Notes: a model not told the origin generated them from the letters alone. A DNA stretch of 64,000 bases from Desmodesmus armatus (GCA_007449985.2 VIIQ02000121.1:124001-188000); one strand, 5' to 3'. Shown: positions 11,449 through 23,336, numbered from the stretch's first letter. Made by a program: numbers and translations.

Positions 11449-13300
11449 ATGCAAACGCGACCGTTGAGAACTGCAACGCAGGAGGATAGCAGCCAGGCTG
11501 AGCCCCCAACAGAACTACAAGGTGTTTGGCGACGTATTATCTGGGGGATTGGCACGTATAGGTGGGCCTCTGGGCGCCACCAGCAGCATCACCAGCAATT
11601 TAGAAAGCAAGAATAGAAGGATGGCTTTCAGCCTCCATAAGCGCCCTAATGCTACATATCAGCATCAGGCAGGCAGGTACAGGCGGTATCCAGCCCTGGT
11701 GCAGGCAGCCCAGCAGCAGCGGCAGCCACCAACCACCCTGACTGTGCAGCAGCGACCATGGCAGCAGGCTGTGCTGGAGGCTATGCAGCAGCACTCCCAG
11801 GATGTTGCGGATGAAGCTACAGCCAGTTGTGTGGCACTGGATGCACAGCTCGATCGCGTCTATGACACTCTGGATGAAATCTTCTACTCAAAGGTGGGGT
11901 GGCATGCAGTTTGCTGTGCTGGTACGGGCCCGGGCGTCCTGCTTGATGCGCCGTTGCTTACTTGCACCCTGTCTGTATGCTACTGCAGGGTGGCTTCGTC
12001 ATTCCAAAGCGTGAGCGTGCACGCATAGATGCGACAGGCGGGTCCAGCAGCTATGGAGAGGTGCAGGCAGCTGGGGTCGACCAACTACTCAAGTGAGTGC
12101 TTGCAGCATGTGCGGAGCCTGCAGGAGCCTTGTGTCACGGTGTAGGTGTGGCCTTTGTCCCAGTAGTGCCATCCATAGCAGGGGGCGGGCAGCTGAGCCT
12201 GCTTGCAGCTTGCGTGACCATGCACGCATGAGCATACATGCAGGAGGCGGCCTGCCCAGGCATCACACGGTCGGTGCTGCGGGCCACCAACCGACAAGAC
12301 ATGCTGGGGCAGTTGCTGACAGCCTGCTGTGTGGCCAACAGCACCCCCGCCCACATGCTGGGGTAGATGCTGACACCTGCTGTGTGGTTAACAATCTCTG
12401 TCTGTAGGTACCTCGCCATGGACAGTAGCAGTGTGTTTGTCGACCTTGGCTGTGGCAGGGGCAGAGCAGCGCTGCAGGTTGCAGCCCACAGTCCTGCAGA
12501 GCGTGTCATTGGCCTAGAGCTGTCTGAAAGCAGGCTGGAGCAGGCGGAGATGGCGCTGGAGCAGCTGCAGGACGCAGGGGTGCCGCTGAGGCCTGTAGAG
12601 TTCCAGCAGGCCGACCTCAGCAGCTGCAGCTTGACGGAGGGCACTCACTTCTACCTATGTTCTACCGCCTTTGGTGCTGGCATCTGCAGGTAGGCGCAAC
12701 ACAGCAGCTGTCTGTGCACGCAGCACTGGCTGGAATCTGCATGTGTGGGGCAGCAGGGCGGCAATCAGAAACTAACGTAGAACGCACACGACGTGCAGTA
12801 CCGCTTGGCATGCGCAGGGCTGTTGGCGGCATTTAGCTGACAGCTTGCAGTCAAGTTCAGTGAGGCTTTACCTCCAAGCTGACTTTTTGTGTTGCATGTG
12901 CTGCTGTGCTGCTCTGTGCAGGTCCATAGCTGAGCGGTTGAAAGCCAGCCCCAACTTCCAAGTCCTGATAACATCACGGCAGCTGCCCACCCAGCCTTAC
13001 CTGTACAAACTGGCTGAAGTGCCCTGCGAGTTTTCCTACAGCAAGGACGGGCGGGCTTACTTGTATGTCAAGTCCCTGCAGCAGGCTCCTGCTGCTGTGC
13101 TGGCCAGGGTGTGGTGCAAGGACGGCATATGCTGCCTTCCTGGCATGTCGCAGCAGCAGCTGGGTATAGCTGTTGACGAGCTGTTGTCAGCAGATGACGT
13201 GAGCAGGTTTGTGCAGGTCAGCCCTGCTGTATTGGCTGGGAGTGTCACTGCTGTTTTGGGGACTGATGCTGTTGCTGCTGAGCCAAGCAGCCTGCACTGA
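11449..13300 (+). CDS. SAM-dependent methyltransferase, Dot1-like
   Basis: Exons 11449-11561, 11677-11893, 11989-12092, 12408-12689 and 12922-13300 join in phase for 364 residues. The SAM-binding motif I is FVDLGCGRGRAALQVA, followed by the acidic-loop strand VIGLELSESR. Just before it is YGEV followed by a short helix (GVDQLLKYLAM). The YGE plus DLG(C/S)G order is the signature of Dot1-type methyltransferases. The final exon carries the late strands (FQVLITSR, FSYSKDGRAYLYV). The N-terminal 100 residues are Gln/Arg-rich and unlike any family I know. The last ~60 residues after LYVK look less constrained, so the true 3' end may use another splice site. Whether the target is histone or another protein cannot be told. 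TGTAA lies at 13888-13892. Confidence 0.7.
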
Positions 13301-14160
13301 TAGTGTGGCTTGCACTTACTCATATTCATGTGGTCTGCACAGTTTCCATGTTCTGGGGACATGGGCTGAAGATTGTCTGCTTTTTTTGGCGGGGCTCGTA
13401 TTGGGCTTCCCTTTGTGCTACTGTCTCCCCCTACTGACCCAGCTGTGGATGATGCCTAGGTTATGACAGAGTGATTCTTTATCAGACGGACTGTTGCATG
13501 CTGTAGCAGCAACGCATATGGGGAGACCTGTTGCAGAGTCCTGACACGTTCAAGTGTGGCGCATTGCTGCACATGCACACAGTCGTGACTGGTCTGATGC
13601 TCTCTTGCGCAGCTTGTGCTTGGCGCACAGCAGGGTATACGCAGCGCTGCAAATGGTGCTGCTGTTCAATCACCCCAAAGCATACCTGCACACCAGTGCA
13701 GCAGGATGGTATGGGAGGATTGTTTGGACTGGCTTGCACATGGGTGCATCCCCATATGTTTGTGCACTACGTTTTGGGAACCATTGCGCTCTCTCATGTG
13801 CCTGGTCAAGGGCACAGTGGCACACTGGCACATGTTGTTTTAAGCATATATGCTTGCTCACCTTGGCTGTTGGACCATTTAGTAGCCTGTAACACTTTTG
13901 TCTGCCTTAGCTGATGTACACCACAGGGTGGCTGTGAGGCATACTAATCTGCCCACCAAGTTCAGCGGTTGGGATTGTAAACAAGCTGTTGCATCATGCC
14001 ACCTTGTCGTGACCACAGCACAGCACGAGGCTGTCGAAGGTTGGGAGGGAGCATAGTGGATAGCATCACCGAAGTGATTTCGCATTTGTGAAGTTGTGCA
14101 GGTTCATGTCGGCATAAAAAGCTGGTTGGACGAAGCAACAACGAAGTAACAACATGCGAG
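13301..14160 (+). other. Intergenic spacer with the 3' UTR of the methyltransferase gene
   Basis: TGTAA occurs at 13888-13892, so the 3' UTR is about 600 nt if the stop at 13300 is right. The remainder is the promoter region of the Dpy-30-motif gene. I see no other gene. Confidence 0.5.
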
Positions 14161-14771
14161 ATGACCATGTTTGACTTGAAGATACCTAAGCTGAGCTCAG
14201 CTCAGTCTCTACTGTTTGATGAACGTCTTGGCGAGGAAAACCACTCGGTAGAGGGTTCATATACTGCTGTCACCACACGAACACCCACCTCTGACTGGAC
14301 ACTCAAGTTGATGGAGGATGGGCAGCAGCAGTCATATGTGCATAGAGAAGGTCTGTGTCCTTGGTTCACGAACCTTGGTTATTTGGTTGTGCTGAAGAGC
14401 TCACATCAGCCCTGCATCACCCATGCAGGCACTAGGCAGTATCTGGAGACAACAGTCTTGCCACATGTGCGTGCTGCTCTGACTGCGCTTCTGCACAAGA
14501 TGCAACAGGAGAGGTTGGAGGTACGTTTTTGATTGAACGTGTAACATTTATACCATATTCAACCTCCCATGCCCTTACAGTACTTGTTTATGTGGTGCAG
14601 TTGGCAGCAGGCAATGGGCTGGATGAAGGCTTTCTGCCAAAGGACTGGCGCCCATTTTGTGCACAGGAGTGGCTGGCAGACTATCTGCTGCAACATAAAC
14701 CAGCATCTAGCGTGAAAGAGTCAGATCAGCACTTAGAAGTGCCGCCAGCAGGACAAGAGGAGACTGGGTAG
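14161..14771 (+). CDS. Small Dpy-30-motif protein (possibly ciliary)
   Basis: Exons 14161-14350, 14429-14520 and 14601-14771 join in phase for 150 residues. The N-terminal 60 residues are unrecognised (MTMFDLKIPKLSSAQSLL...). From about residue 64, TRQYLETTVLPHVRAALTAL and then DWRPFCAQEWLADYLLQHKP match the two-helix Dpy-30 pattern: a Y-L-x-x-T-V-x-P helix, a turn, then P-x-x-x-L-A-x-Y-L-L. This motif dimerises and docks on amphipathic helices in COMPASS methyltransferases and in ciliary radial-spoke and AKAP-like proteins. The short length resembles ciliary Dpy-30-domain proteins. TGTAA at 14816-14820 is 45 nt after the stop, supporting the 3' end. The ciliary role is inference. Confidence 0.75.
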
Positions 14772-14815
14772 TGTGTTGGGCAGTGATACAGGAGGTGTGC
14801 CTGGATGATTGCCAG

Positions 14816-14820
14816 TGTAA
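14816..14820 (+). terminator. TGTAA poly(A) motif of the Dpy-30-motif gene
   Basis: It lies 45 nt after the stop codon at 14771. Confidence 0.55.
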
Positions 14821-14979
14821 GCCGACTATGTTATACCCCCTGTCGTTTTTCCCTCCGGGCAGTCAGAGGAGGGTGGCAGTTGTGCCACGCAGGTGTGCTG
14901 ACTGTGACTGCACTACTGGCAACCACAATGTGCTCAGCAGGCTTTGAACCGCCAGTAGGCACAGCAACCAACACAAGTG

Positions 14980-14984
14980 TTACA
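14980..14984 (-). terminator. TGTAA poly(A) motif of SDR gene A
   Basis: Minus-strand TGTAA, 140 nt after the stop at 15124. The two convergent genes share a 352-bp spacer. Confidence 0.45.
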
Positions 14985-15123
14985 AAACTTGCATGGTTTG
15001 CATCAAAGGTGATGCTGCCTTGACATGCCCAACATATGCTGCTGGGGTGTGTTCATTACCCATGTCACAACTGCCCGTCACATCAACTGCAATCCAACTT
15101 CCAGCGCCAACTATGCAGGCAGC

Positions 15124-17548
15124 TTAGGTGTTCAGCACCGTGCCGCCGTTGGGGTGCAGTGTCTGGCCGCTGATGTAGGACGCGTCCTCAGAAGCCAGGA
15201 ACACATAGCAGGTGGCAACCTCACAGGGTTGGCCAGGGCGCTTCATCTGGGCCTCTGACTTCCAGGTCTCTATCTTCTTCTGCAGAAGGCAAGAACAGCA
15301 GCAGTCCAATAGCAATTTAACACTTGACTACTGCACCACCGGGGCTAGCAATGCTATGTACATAAGGAAAAGCTTGTACTGGCTTTCACACTTACCAGGC
15401 AACCAATAGCTGCCACGCCAATACTGAACTACTTCATGCTGGGACACCCGGTGTCATGCTGGGACACCCAGTGGGCGCCAGCCCGACTAGGAGGGCTGGT
15501 TGGCTGGCTGCTCCCCCTCGAAAGCGAACTCAGTCGAACGACATTTGCAGCCGTGCGGTGCTGTGAGCACGCAACAATTGCTGGCAGCGGCAAGCAGAGG
15601 TTGAATCTGGCGCTGAGTCCTCGTGTCACTACCCACCTCATCAAAGGTGGAGGCGATGAGTGGTGTCCAGATGGGTCCTGGTGCCACTGCGTTGACCCTG
15701 ATGCCCTTGCTCACCAGCTGATTGGACAGCGAGCGAGTGAAGGCAATCTGCAGGGAGGGTAATGGGGTGTCACGCTTAGTGTCATCATACAGCATGCAAT
15801 GGCAGAGCCATCAAACCGCAGGGCACAATTCATGCCAGCCATGCTACATGCCAGCTCGATCGCCAGTGTAGACTGCCGATGCGACCCAAACAAGAAACCT
15901 TGTGCAAGGCTGTAAATGCAGCTGCCAGCACGTGCCAAGCTCACCCACCTGTGCGCCCTTGGTGCTGCTGTAGTCCAGCAGCGATGGTGAGCCCTTGAAT
16001 GCAGTCACGGAGGAGGTGTTGATGATACTGGCACCCTCCTTCAGGTGGGGCATGGCAGCCTGAGCAACGCAGGTACAACAGGTCACACAAGCTGGTCAGT
16101 GCGTGTGTGGTGGTCACAATGCATTGCAAGTGCGCTTCCGGGACAAATTGCTGCTGCTGGGATCATCATATGATATTTTCTGCTCGCAGCCGCCAAACAC
16201 AGAATTGACATCACGCACATTGGCTGCCAGTGTCTCACGCTGGCAGCACTCGTGTGTTGGGTGCGCGGTTGATAGATACAGACAGCAGATGACATGGTGC
16301 CTGGTGTAGCTTGATGTTTGCTGCAAAACTGTGTGCTGCAGTGCCGACAACAGTACTGACTTATCAATGCAATGCTTGCCTGCGCAAAGTAGAAGTACCC
16401 AAAGACGTTGGTCTTGAATGTCTGCTGCAGCTGCTCAGCGGAGATCTCAGTTGCCTCATGCTTCACATGCTGCTCAGAGGCGTTGTTCACCAGAATGTCC
16501 AGACGGCCCAGCTCCTGGACCACCTTGGCAACAACATCCTTGGCAGTCTGCGTGGCAATAGTGCGAAGAGCAACACAGAAAGATTGCAGTAAGTTTTGAC
16601 AATCAGCAAGGGACGGATCCCACCCACTTCAACATGGTAAGCAGCCACTGGAAGCTTCCACCCTCCCAAGCAGCAGTCATGGACTGCTTCATGTCAGTCA
16701 CAGCACAGTGCTGTGCTGAGCAGCCCTGTTTCAACTCACCTCTGGCTTGCCCACCTCTCCTGCAAACTTGAGGCACTTGCGCCCCTCCTTCTCCACCAGT
16801 GCAGCCGTCTCATCAGCGTCCTTCTGCTCTTCCTCCAGGTGCACAATCGCAACATCAGCACCCTCGCGTGCAAAGTGCACAGCCACTGCACGACCAATGC
16901 CAGAGTCGCCACCTGGGAGACACAAGCAGCAGCACACACGGCAAACCTTTGCTCAGGCGAATGCAACGTTCAAGATACAGCTGACGCCTTGCAAGGATCA
17001 GCGCTGCAGCAGAGAGGGCATGCCAGGACAGGACAGCATTTGGCACTGTGCCACCACCAAATGCCTTGTGCACTGATCCTTCGCTGGCAAAATTGATCTA
17101 CACACCTGTGATGATGGCCACCTTGCCCTTCAGTTTGTCTGCACCCTTATAGCTTTCCCTGATGAAGACGGGCTTCACCTTCATGTCAAACTCCAAGCCA
17201 GGTTGCACATCCTGCCAATGCATGCAATTCACATACTTGGACAGGGCTGCCATCTGCAGACAGCAGCAGCTGCTGCTGCTGCTGCTTCAGTGTGTGCATT
17301 GGCAGCTGCCCGCTCCATGCACAATCATAGCATGTGCCTTCTTCGTTGCACCACCAATCCACATCAGCATGTACAACAAGAAGGCTCACCTGCTGCTCAG
17401 CACTGGGGCTGATCTTCTCGTGTGTCTTCTCCACAGTGGCTGACATCCTGACAGGTGATGCCTGTGTCAGGCGCAAGTTGGGGTATGCAGTGAACCGGTG
17501 CTGGGAGTGCCTCTTGATATATGTGGGGGTCCTGACGCTGCAGAGCAT
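15124..17548 (-). CDS. Short-chain dehydrogenase A (glucose/ribitol dehydrogenase-type)
   Basis: Exons 17390-17548, 17106-17211, 16740-16912, 16380-16547, 15949-16059, 15637-15747 and 15124-15279 join in phase for 327 residues. NAD(P)-binding motif TGGDSGIG spans the junction of exons 2 and 3. NNAS, NTSS (catalytic Ser) and YSSTK (catalytic Tyr/Lys) follow. The segments GKVAIITGG and PNGGT at the end are typical of the plant glucose and ribitol dehydrogenase homologue group, which oxidise sugars or polyols. The ATG at 17548 precedes a second ATG (17446) by 34 residues rich in Arg, Ser and Thr, which could be a transit peptide. The intron after exon 4 starts with GC, not GT (CAG|GCAAGC). A tandem paralogue lies directly upstream. 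Confidence 0.88.
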
Positions 17549-18674
17549 TGTGAAAGTTGTTTTACCGCGCTGATCTGCCGTAATGTACACTGCCCGGGAG
17601 CTCCTTACGCACTATGACTAATCGCCGCGTCAGATTGCAACCGACGGTGTCGGCATTACATTCGCGATGCAGACAACCAAGCAACTTAATGGTCGTTCAA
17701 GTTGTTGATCAATCCCAAATTGCTTACCGCATGCTGGCGGTCCAGTCCGCGTGAGTCGCGTGCTGTGGTGTGCGCAGCCTGCAATAGTAAAGCCTACATC
17801 AGTGACATCTGTCCGCGACAGCAACTGTAAGCCCTCGCATACAAAGCTGAAGACGCAATTGTCGCGCACTGGCTGCGCATGCACAGCATGACATGCAAGC
17901 TGGCAGTGGTCCAACTGCCGACGGGGCCCCAGTGTCGCGCAGTCTACAGAAGCTCAGGGTTGAGCTGCCCGAGTGTGACTGCGCTATGGAATCACGCTGT
18001 TGATGGTTTTGCTCGGCACGCTGGTCCACTCTGTAATTCCTGCCTCAGCTCGCGTCACCCACCACATCAAGCATGCACATGGTATGCTACCGGCCAGCAT
18101 GTGATCGTCACAGTGACTGCAGCTACTAGCTCAGCCCCCATGCTGAAAGTAGAACCGCTGCCGCAGCGTTGATGAGGACAGTCCTCTTTCACTTGATTGA
18201 GGTGCTCCAGCAGACCACAGAGTATCATAAGTGGCATGATGCCATTTGGCATCGCAACAGGCTTCCCTGCAGACTGCCCAGCAGTTTGTGACAACTGCCA
18301 CAAACACATGCTCGCAGGCGCTGTTACAAACTATGGGTTGTGCAGCACTGCAGGCGTTGTGAGGGGCCACAACAACTGTTCTGCAATTGCAACTCAAAAC
18401 ATCGTGCAATGAAAGCCTTTGGCAGGCTGCCACTGGCAGTACCATACTTCCAATGCTAGCACACTTGCACAAAACTGCTGTGATCCCACACGCACCGTGC
18501 GTGTGGCTGTGTGGTACCCAGCCAACATACAGTATGCCAAGAAACACACTCAACTGTCCTACCGTGCGCCAACTGATGTGCACACTGTCACAACAGCTGC
18601 CAGCTGTCGCTTAGTACACGACACTCGACTACATCCAACGCAACTGCAACACCCGATCATACACGCCGCACTTC
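17549..18674. other. Spacer between the tandem SDR genes
   Basis: This is the promoter region of SDR A and the 3' UTR of SDR B (minus-strand TGTAA at 18324-18328). No other gene is supported. Confidence 0.5.
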
Positions 18675-21408
18675 TCAACCGTTCACAACAGTGCCGCCGT
18701 TGGGGTGGATGGTCTGGCCGCTGATATAGGAGGAGTCCTCAGAGGCCAGGAACACATAGCTGGGTGCCACCTCAGAGGGCTGGCCAGGGCGCTTCATCTG
18801 GGCCTCCCCCTTCCATGTGTCAATCATCTCCTGCATGCGTGCAACCCAGTTGCCAACAGTGTTAGTGACAGACGCATAACACTAGTGACCAATTCGCGTT
18901 GCACCAGCAATTTTATCTGCCCAGCACTTTGCACACGCTGATGCTGTCTCTGTTACCAGTTTCGCCCCACACATCCTGTGTTGCTAGTATCACTGGCATG
19001 CTTGCCAGAATGCACAAATTGCGGCACAGCTGATGTACATTTGTGATGCTTCAACCTAGCTTGCTCTCCAGTGCGCTCTAACCGAAACGCTTGAACCAGA
19101 CATCACCACCAACGCAAAGTGCATTGCATGCTTCACTCAGTCTCTGAGGCCCTCAGTCAGACACACCTTGGGGAATGTCGCTGGGATGAGTGGTGTCCAG
19201 ATGGGTCCTGGTGCCACTGCGTTGACCCTGATGCCCTTGCTCACCAGCTGGTTGGACAGCGAGCGAGTGAACGCAATCTGCACACAGTGTGCAACCACAG
19301 TACAGTCATTCAAAAGGGCACACGCAGGGTCCCCCCAACACTGAAACAAGCACCCTGACAGCATGCAGGGTGATGCGCATCACCCTGCTCAATAGCAACA
19401 ACATGCAGAGACTGTGTAAGACACTGAGAATGAGCCAAGTCACTGCGATCCTATGACAGTCACACATTATCTCTTCAGGGTGCGCCCGGATCCGCACCAA
19501 TGTCTGACTAGGCGAAGCAGACTTGGGTATGCATGCATGCAAGGATTGCGACATAATGCAGGCTGCTCCTGCAGGAGCACAGCAGCTCACAAAGGCAGTA
19601 CCTGAGCTCCCTTGGTGCTGGCATAGTCCACCAGCATGGCATTGCCCTTGAAGGCAGTGATGGAAGATGTGTTGATGATGCTGGAGCCCTCCTTCAGGTG
19701 GGGCAGCACAGCCTGCAGGACAGCACAGCATGCACAACTTGGAAGCTGAAGGCATGGGATGCCTCGATGTTGCAGTGCCAGTGCAAGCTGCAGTTGCACT
19801 ATGAACGGGGTGGCCCTCACATGCGTCGCAACACTGCAGCGTTGCTACTCCTGAGGCTTTTGTGGCTTAGGGCGGATGAGCATCGACTGCTCTGCTGCCA
19901 ACCAGTAGTCACCGCCTGCAGTGCTGCCACACAGTCTCGGCAGCTGCTGGGGTTTGCCCCATACGCTTGCACTGCCAGATTTCTGCAGCCGGTACAACCC
20001 TGCCCAAGGTGTTGCCAGGCCAGCAGCGCCATACACGCATTGGTGTAGCAGCTGTACAGCAGGTAGGTACCAATCGGTCTGTAGGCTCACCTGTGCGAAG
20101 TAGAAGTATCCAAAGACGTTGGTGGTGAAAGTCTCGTCCAGCTGCTCTGGTGTGATGTTGGCGATGTCGTCACAGTAGTGCTGCACTGAGGCATTGTTCA
20201 CAAGGACGTCCACACGGCCCAGCTCCTGGACCACCTTGGCAACAACGTCCTTGGCAGTCTGCGGGACAGCAAAACATTGCAGCCAGTGTCACCGACTAGA
20301 TTAGGTGCTGTCCTGTAAAGCGGCTTCCTTAGATTGACAAGGGATGTCACCACCCTTTACTGCAAATGCCAGCCATGCTTTTGCACTGCCAGCGCTGCCT
20401 ATTTGCAGCCCATGTGCATTGTCTGCAAACATGTTGGTACAGCAGTGCGAAGGGCCACACACACAAAATGCGACAGCAGCTGTACATCCACTGTAGACCT
20501 TTGTCCAGTTGCTGCTTCAAAACGGCCAGCACTACTGGCAGGCTGTCCACACACTGCAGACAAAGAAGAGGTCCACCGGCAGCTGCAGCCCACCTCTGGC
20601 TTGCCCACGTCTCCTGCGAACTTCATGCACTTGCGTCCCTCCTTCTCCACCAGTGCCACTGTCTCCTCAGCGTCCTTGTGCTCATCAAGGTACACAAGCG
20701 CCACGTCAGCACCCTCACGCGCAAAGTGAACAGCAACTGCACGGCCGATGCCAGAGTCACCACCTGTGAAACATCAAGGCGGCCCACACACACAATGCAT
20801 GCTGTTGTAAGTGGATGGGGGATGTTGCTGGGGTGCAGCTTGCTCGCATTGCACCACACCTTGGACTTCCTCCAAGGTGAGTCACAGCACTGCGGATAAG
20901 GGGATGCATTCAATGACACTACGTCTGCCGTAGCAATGCACTTTTTGATGCACTAGCTTGATGCCCTAGCCCCAGGAGGGAGCAGCACACCTGTGATAAT
21001 AGCCACCTTGCCCTGCAGCTTGTCAGCACCCTTGTAGCTCTCCCTGATGAAGATGGGCTTGGTGTCTGCAGGCACAAAGAACACTCAGGGAAAGCTGCAT
21101 GCACGCATGTTGGAACGCTGCCACAACTGCCTAACCACCGTCGGCACACAATGCATGCTCATCTGCAGTGTGCAAGGCATGCATCGCACTCAATGCACAA
21201 CTGCACCCAGAGCATGCGGCAGACCTTACCCATGTCGATCTCCATGCCAGGTTGCTTGCTCTGCACACCACCCGAGGTTCGTGATGTGTCAGCACATAGG
21301 CACCAGATGAGCGAGGCTTAGTCAGCTGCTGCGATTGTCACTTGCCTGCTTCTCAGCCTCATCGGACTTGATTGCCTCTCCAACCTTGGCTGGAGATGCT
21401 GCTGCCAT
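18675..21408 (-). CDS. Short-chain dehydrogenase B (tandem paralogue of A)
   Basis: Exons 21346-21408, 21230-21260, 20991-21065, 20594-20763, 20091-20258, 19602-19712, 19167-19277 and 18675-18830 join in phase for 294 residues. The motifs match copy [17 protein letters not shown] and YASTK. B lacks the 34-residue N-terminal extension of A and starts [12 protein letters not shown], so it is likely cytosolic. The region of A's second exon is split here into exons of 31 and 75 nt. Intron 1 starts with GC (CAG|GCAAGT), the consensus of GC-AG introns; a GT donor two bases on would break the frame. Exon 19167-19277 is nearly identical in sequence to its counterpart in A. Confidence 0.88.
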
Positions 21409-21556
21409 ACTGACCGAGTAATGTGAACAGAGGACTCCTTGATCTGGTCTGGGCGGGGGCTTGCTGTTTGGCAGTAGATGTTGTTTACGTCTTTTCTTAC
21501 GGCTTCTCGATTCAAAGAGCTATTTATACACCGCGTCGCATGTTACTGACGCGCCA

Positions 21557-21561
21557 TTACA
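21557..21561 (-). terminator. TGTAA poly(A) motif of the TPR gene
   Basis: Minus-strand TGTAA, 31 nt after the stop at 21593. Only 184 bp separate this stop from the start of SDR B, so the 3' UTR and the SDR B promoter overlap or abut. Confidence 0.5.
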
Positions 21562-21592
21562 TAAGCGGCCCCGTCGGACGCAATGCGCATGT

Positions 21593-23336
21593 TCACTTCT
21601 GCCCAAAGATGCTCGACAGATCGAAACCCAAAAAGCCTCCCGACTTCCTCTCGAAGCGCTCCATCAGCCCCTGCCACAGCACAGCAGCATTGGGCAGCAG
21701 CACAATGCGCAGTGTTCAGGTAGGCAGCAGGGGCCAATACATCTTTTGGTTCATGAGAGCTTCGGCATTTGGCTGAGCTGCCAGCTATTGGTGCATTCTG
21801 CATGCTGTGCCAGCTGCTATGCTGCACATGGACCCACCTCAAAGCGCGCGTCCGCCCGGAGGAAGGTCAAATCAGGGTCGCTGCGCACTTGTCCGAAGTC
21901 TGTGTAGCCTGCTTCCATGCAGCCTGCACCAGCAAGTGCATTGGCAGTGCATGTGTGTTACGCTTGCACCATTATGAAATGCACCCTGCTCAAGGTTCAA
22001 TAACATCACTTGGCACGTTGGTGCATTGGAGGATAGACGTGCATTGACACGCACATGCATTGGTGATTCACGTCGGTGTTGAGGCGCGCATGGTCAAAAA
22101 GCCAACTGCAAGGCTGAAAAGCAGCCTGATCTGCAGATTGCGCCAGCTGCCGTCTCACCTGCTAGTGCCACCAGTCCGCTGCGTGCGTCCTCCATCTGTG
22201 AGTGGCAGCAGGCGATGTTGTACAGCAGTGCCATCTTCTCGCCATCGCTGATCAGCTTGGGCTTGTCCCTGTGCCAGCATGCACAGCAGCGCACAGCGTA
22301 AGCGTCCACCCCGACAGCACTGTCAAGGTGTTGAAAGGCTGAATGGCTCTGATCACGGAGGTGGAAAGTAACTTTCACTGCCATGCCCCCTGTCGCCAGA
22401 CTCTGCAACCAAGCCTACAGCTGAACATGTGCCAAAGCCTGCACGCCCAAGAAAGCGCTGCACGGCTGCAGCTCAGCACGGTCAACACATGTGCTTTTTG
22501 ATGGCACAGCTGCTGAAGAGCCAGACCAGCTGCTGAAGGGCATGGGTATCTCCTTGTCGGATGCACTGACAGCTGCTGGTTCTGCATGCTGACTATGCGT
22601 GACCAGAGTGCTACACCCTGATGTTCAGCTGCTGACCTGAACCTCTTCACGCCAGTCCCGGGCAGCTTGAGCGACTTCTCAAAGATGCCCAAGGCATCTG
22701 ACCACCTGCAGAGCACATGCAGGCCCAAGGGGGGGGGGGTCGTATCAAGCAAGCAAGCAAGCATGCATGCCCAAGCGACAGGCAGACGCACGCACACCAG
22801 CTGTACACCTGGCCAATCGACTGCACATAGTCAGCTGCCTTCATTGTGGATATGGGGAGCACGGTATGTGCTTGCATACTGCAGATCCCTCAGGAGTGAT
22901 GTTGCATGACAAGCAAGTGGGACAGATCGGAGGTGACTCAACACAATCTGCTGCGCACCTGCCCTGCTTGCACAGCACGAGCCCCAGGTCAATACCCTCC
23001 TTGGCTGTCTCTGGCTCCTCGTAGTCAAATGCAGAGGCCTGCTGCTGCTCCTCACTGGCCCGTGCAACCAGCTGGCTGCGCTGCTGCTGCTGTACGGCAG
23101 TCAGATGACGGGCAGCCGGCGTCACACTGCTGCACTGGCGGCCCCTGCAGCTGCTGCTGCTAACAGCAAACGCTCTGCAGGTCAAGAGGACAAGCTTGGT
23201 TGAAACCTCTCATTGGCTACTGCTACTGTTGGCACCTTGAAAGTAGCAGCGCAGTTTACCTGAAGCAAGGTCTAGAGGTGAACGAGGACTTCAAAAGGTT
23301 GGGGGTTTGGCACACCCCGGCTGTCAATGCGTGCAT
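21593..23336 (-). CDS. Plastid TPR protein related to MET1/TEF30
   Basis: Exons 23260-23336, 22959-23174, 22637-22705, 22159-22268, 21838-21923 and 21593-21670 join in phase for 211 residues. The first ~70 residues are Ser/Arg/Gln-rich with no acidic residues until ASEEQQQ, like a chloroplast transit peptide. The mature part has two TPR-like helical units: KEGIDLGLVLCKQGRWSDAL, then MALLYNIACCHSQMEDARSG, then GYTDFGQVRSDPDLTFLR. The last two match the TPR region of MET1 (Arabidopsis) and TEF30 (Chlamydomonas), which help photosystem II supercomplex assembly. The PDZ domain of those proteins is absent. The end, FLGFDLSSIFGQK, resembles their terminal motif. A photosynthetic assembly role is inference. 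Confidence 0.75.
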
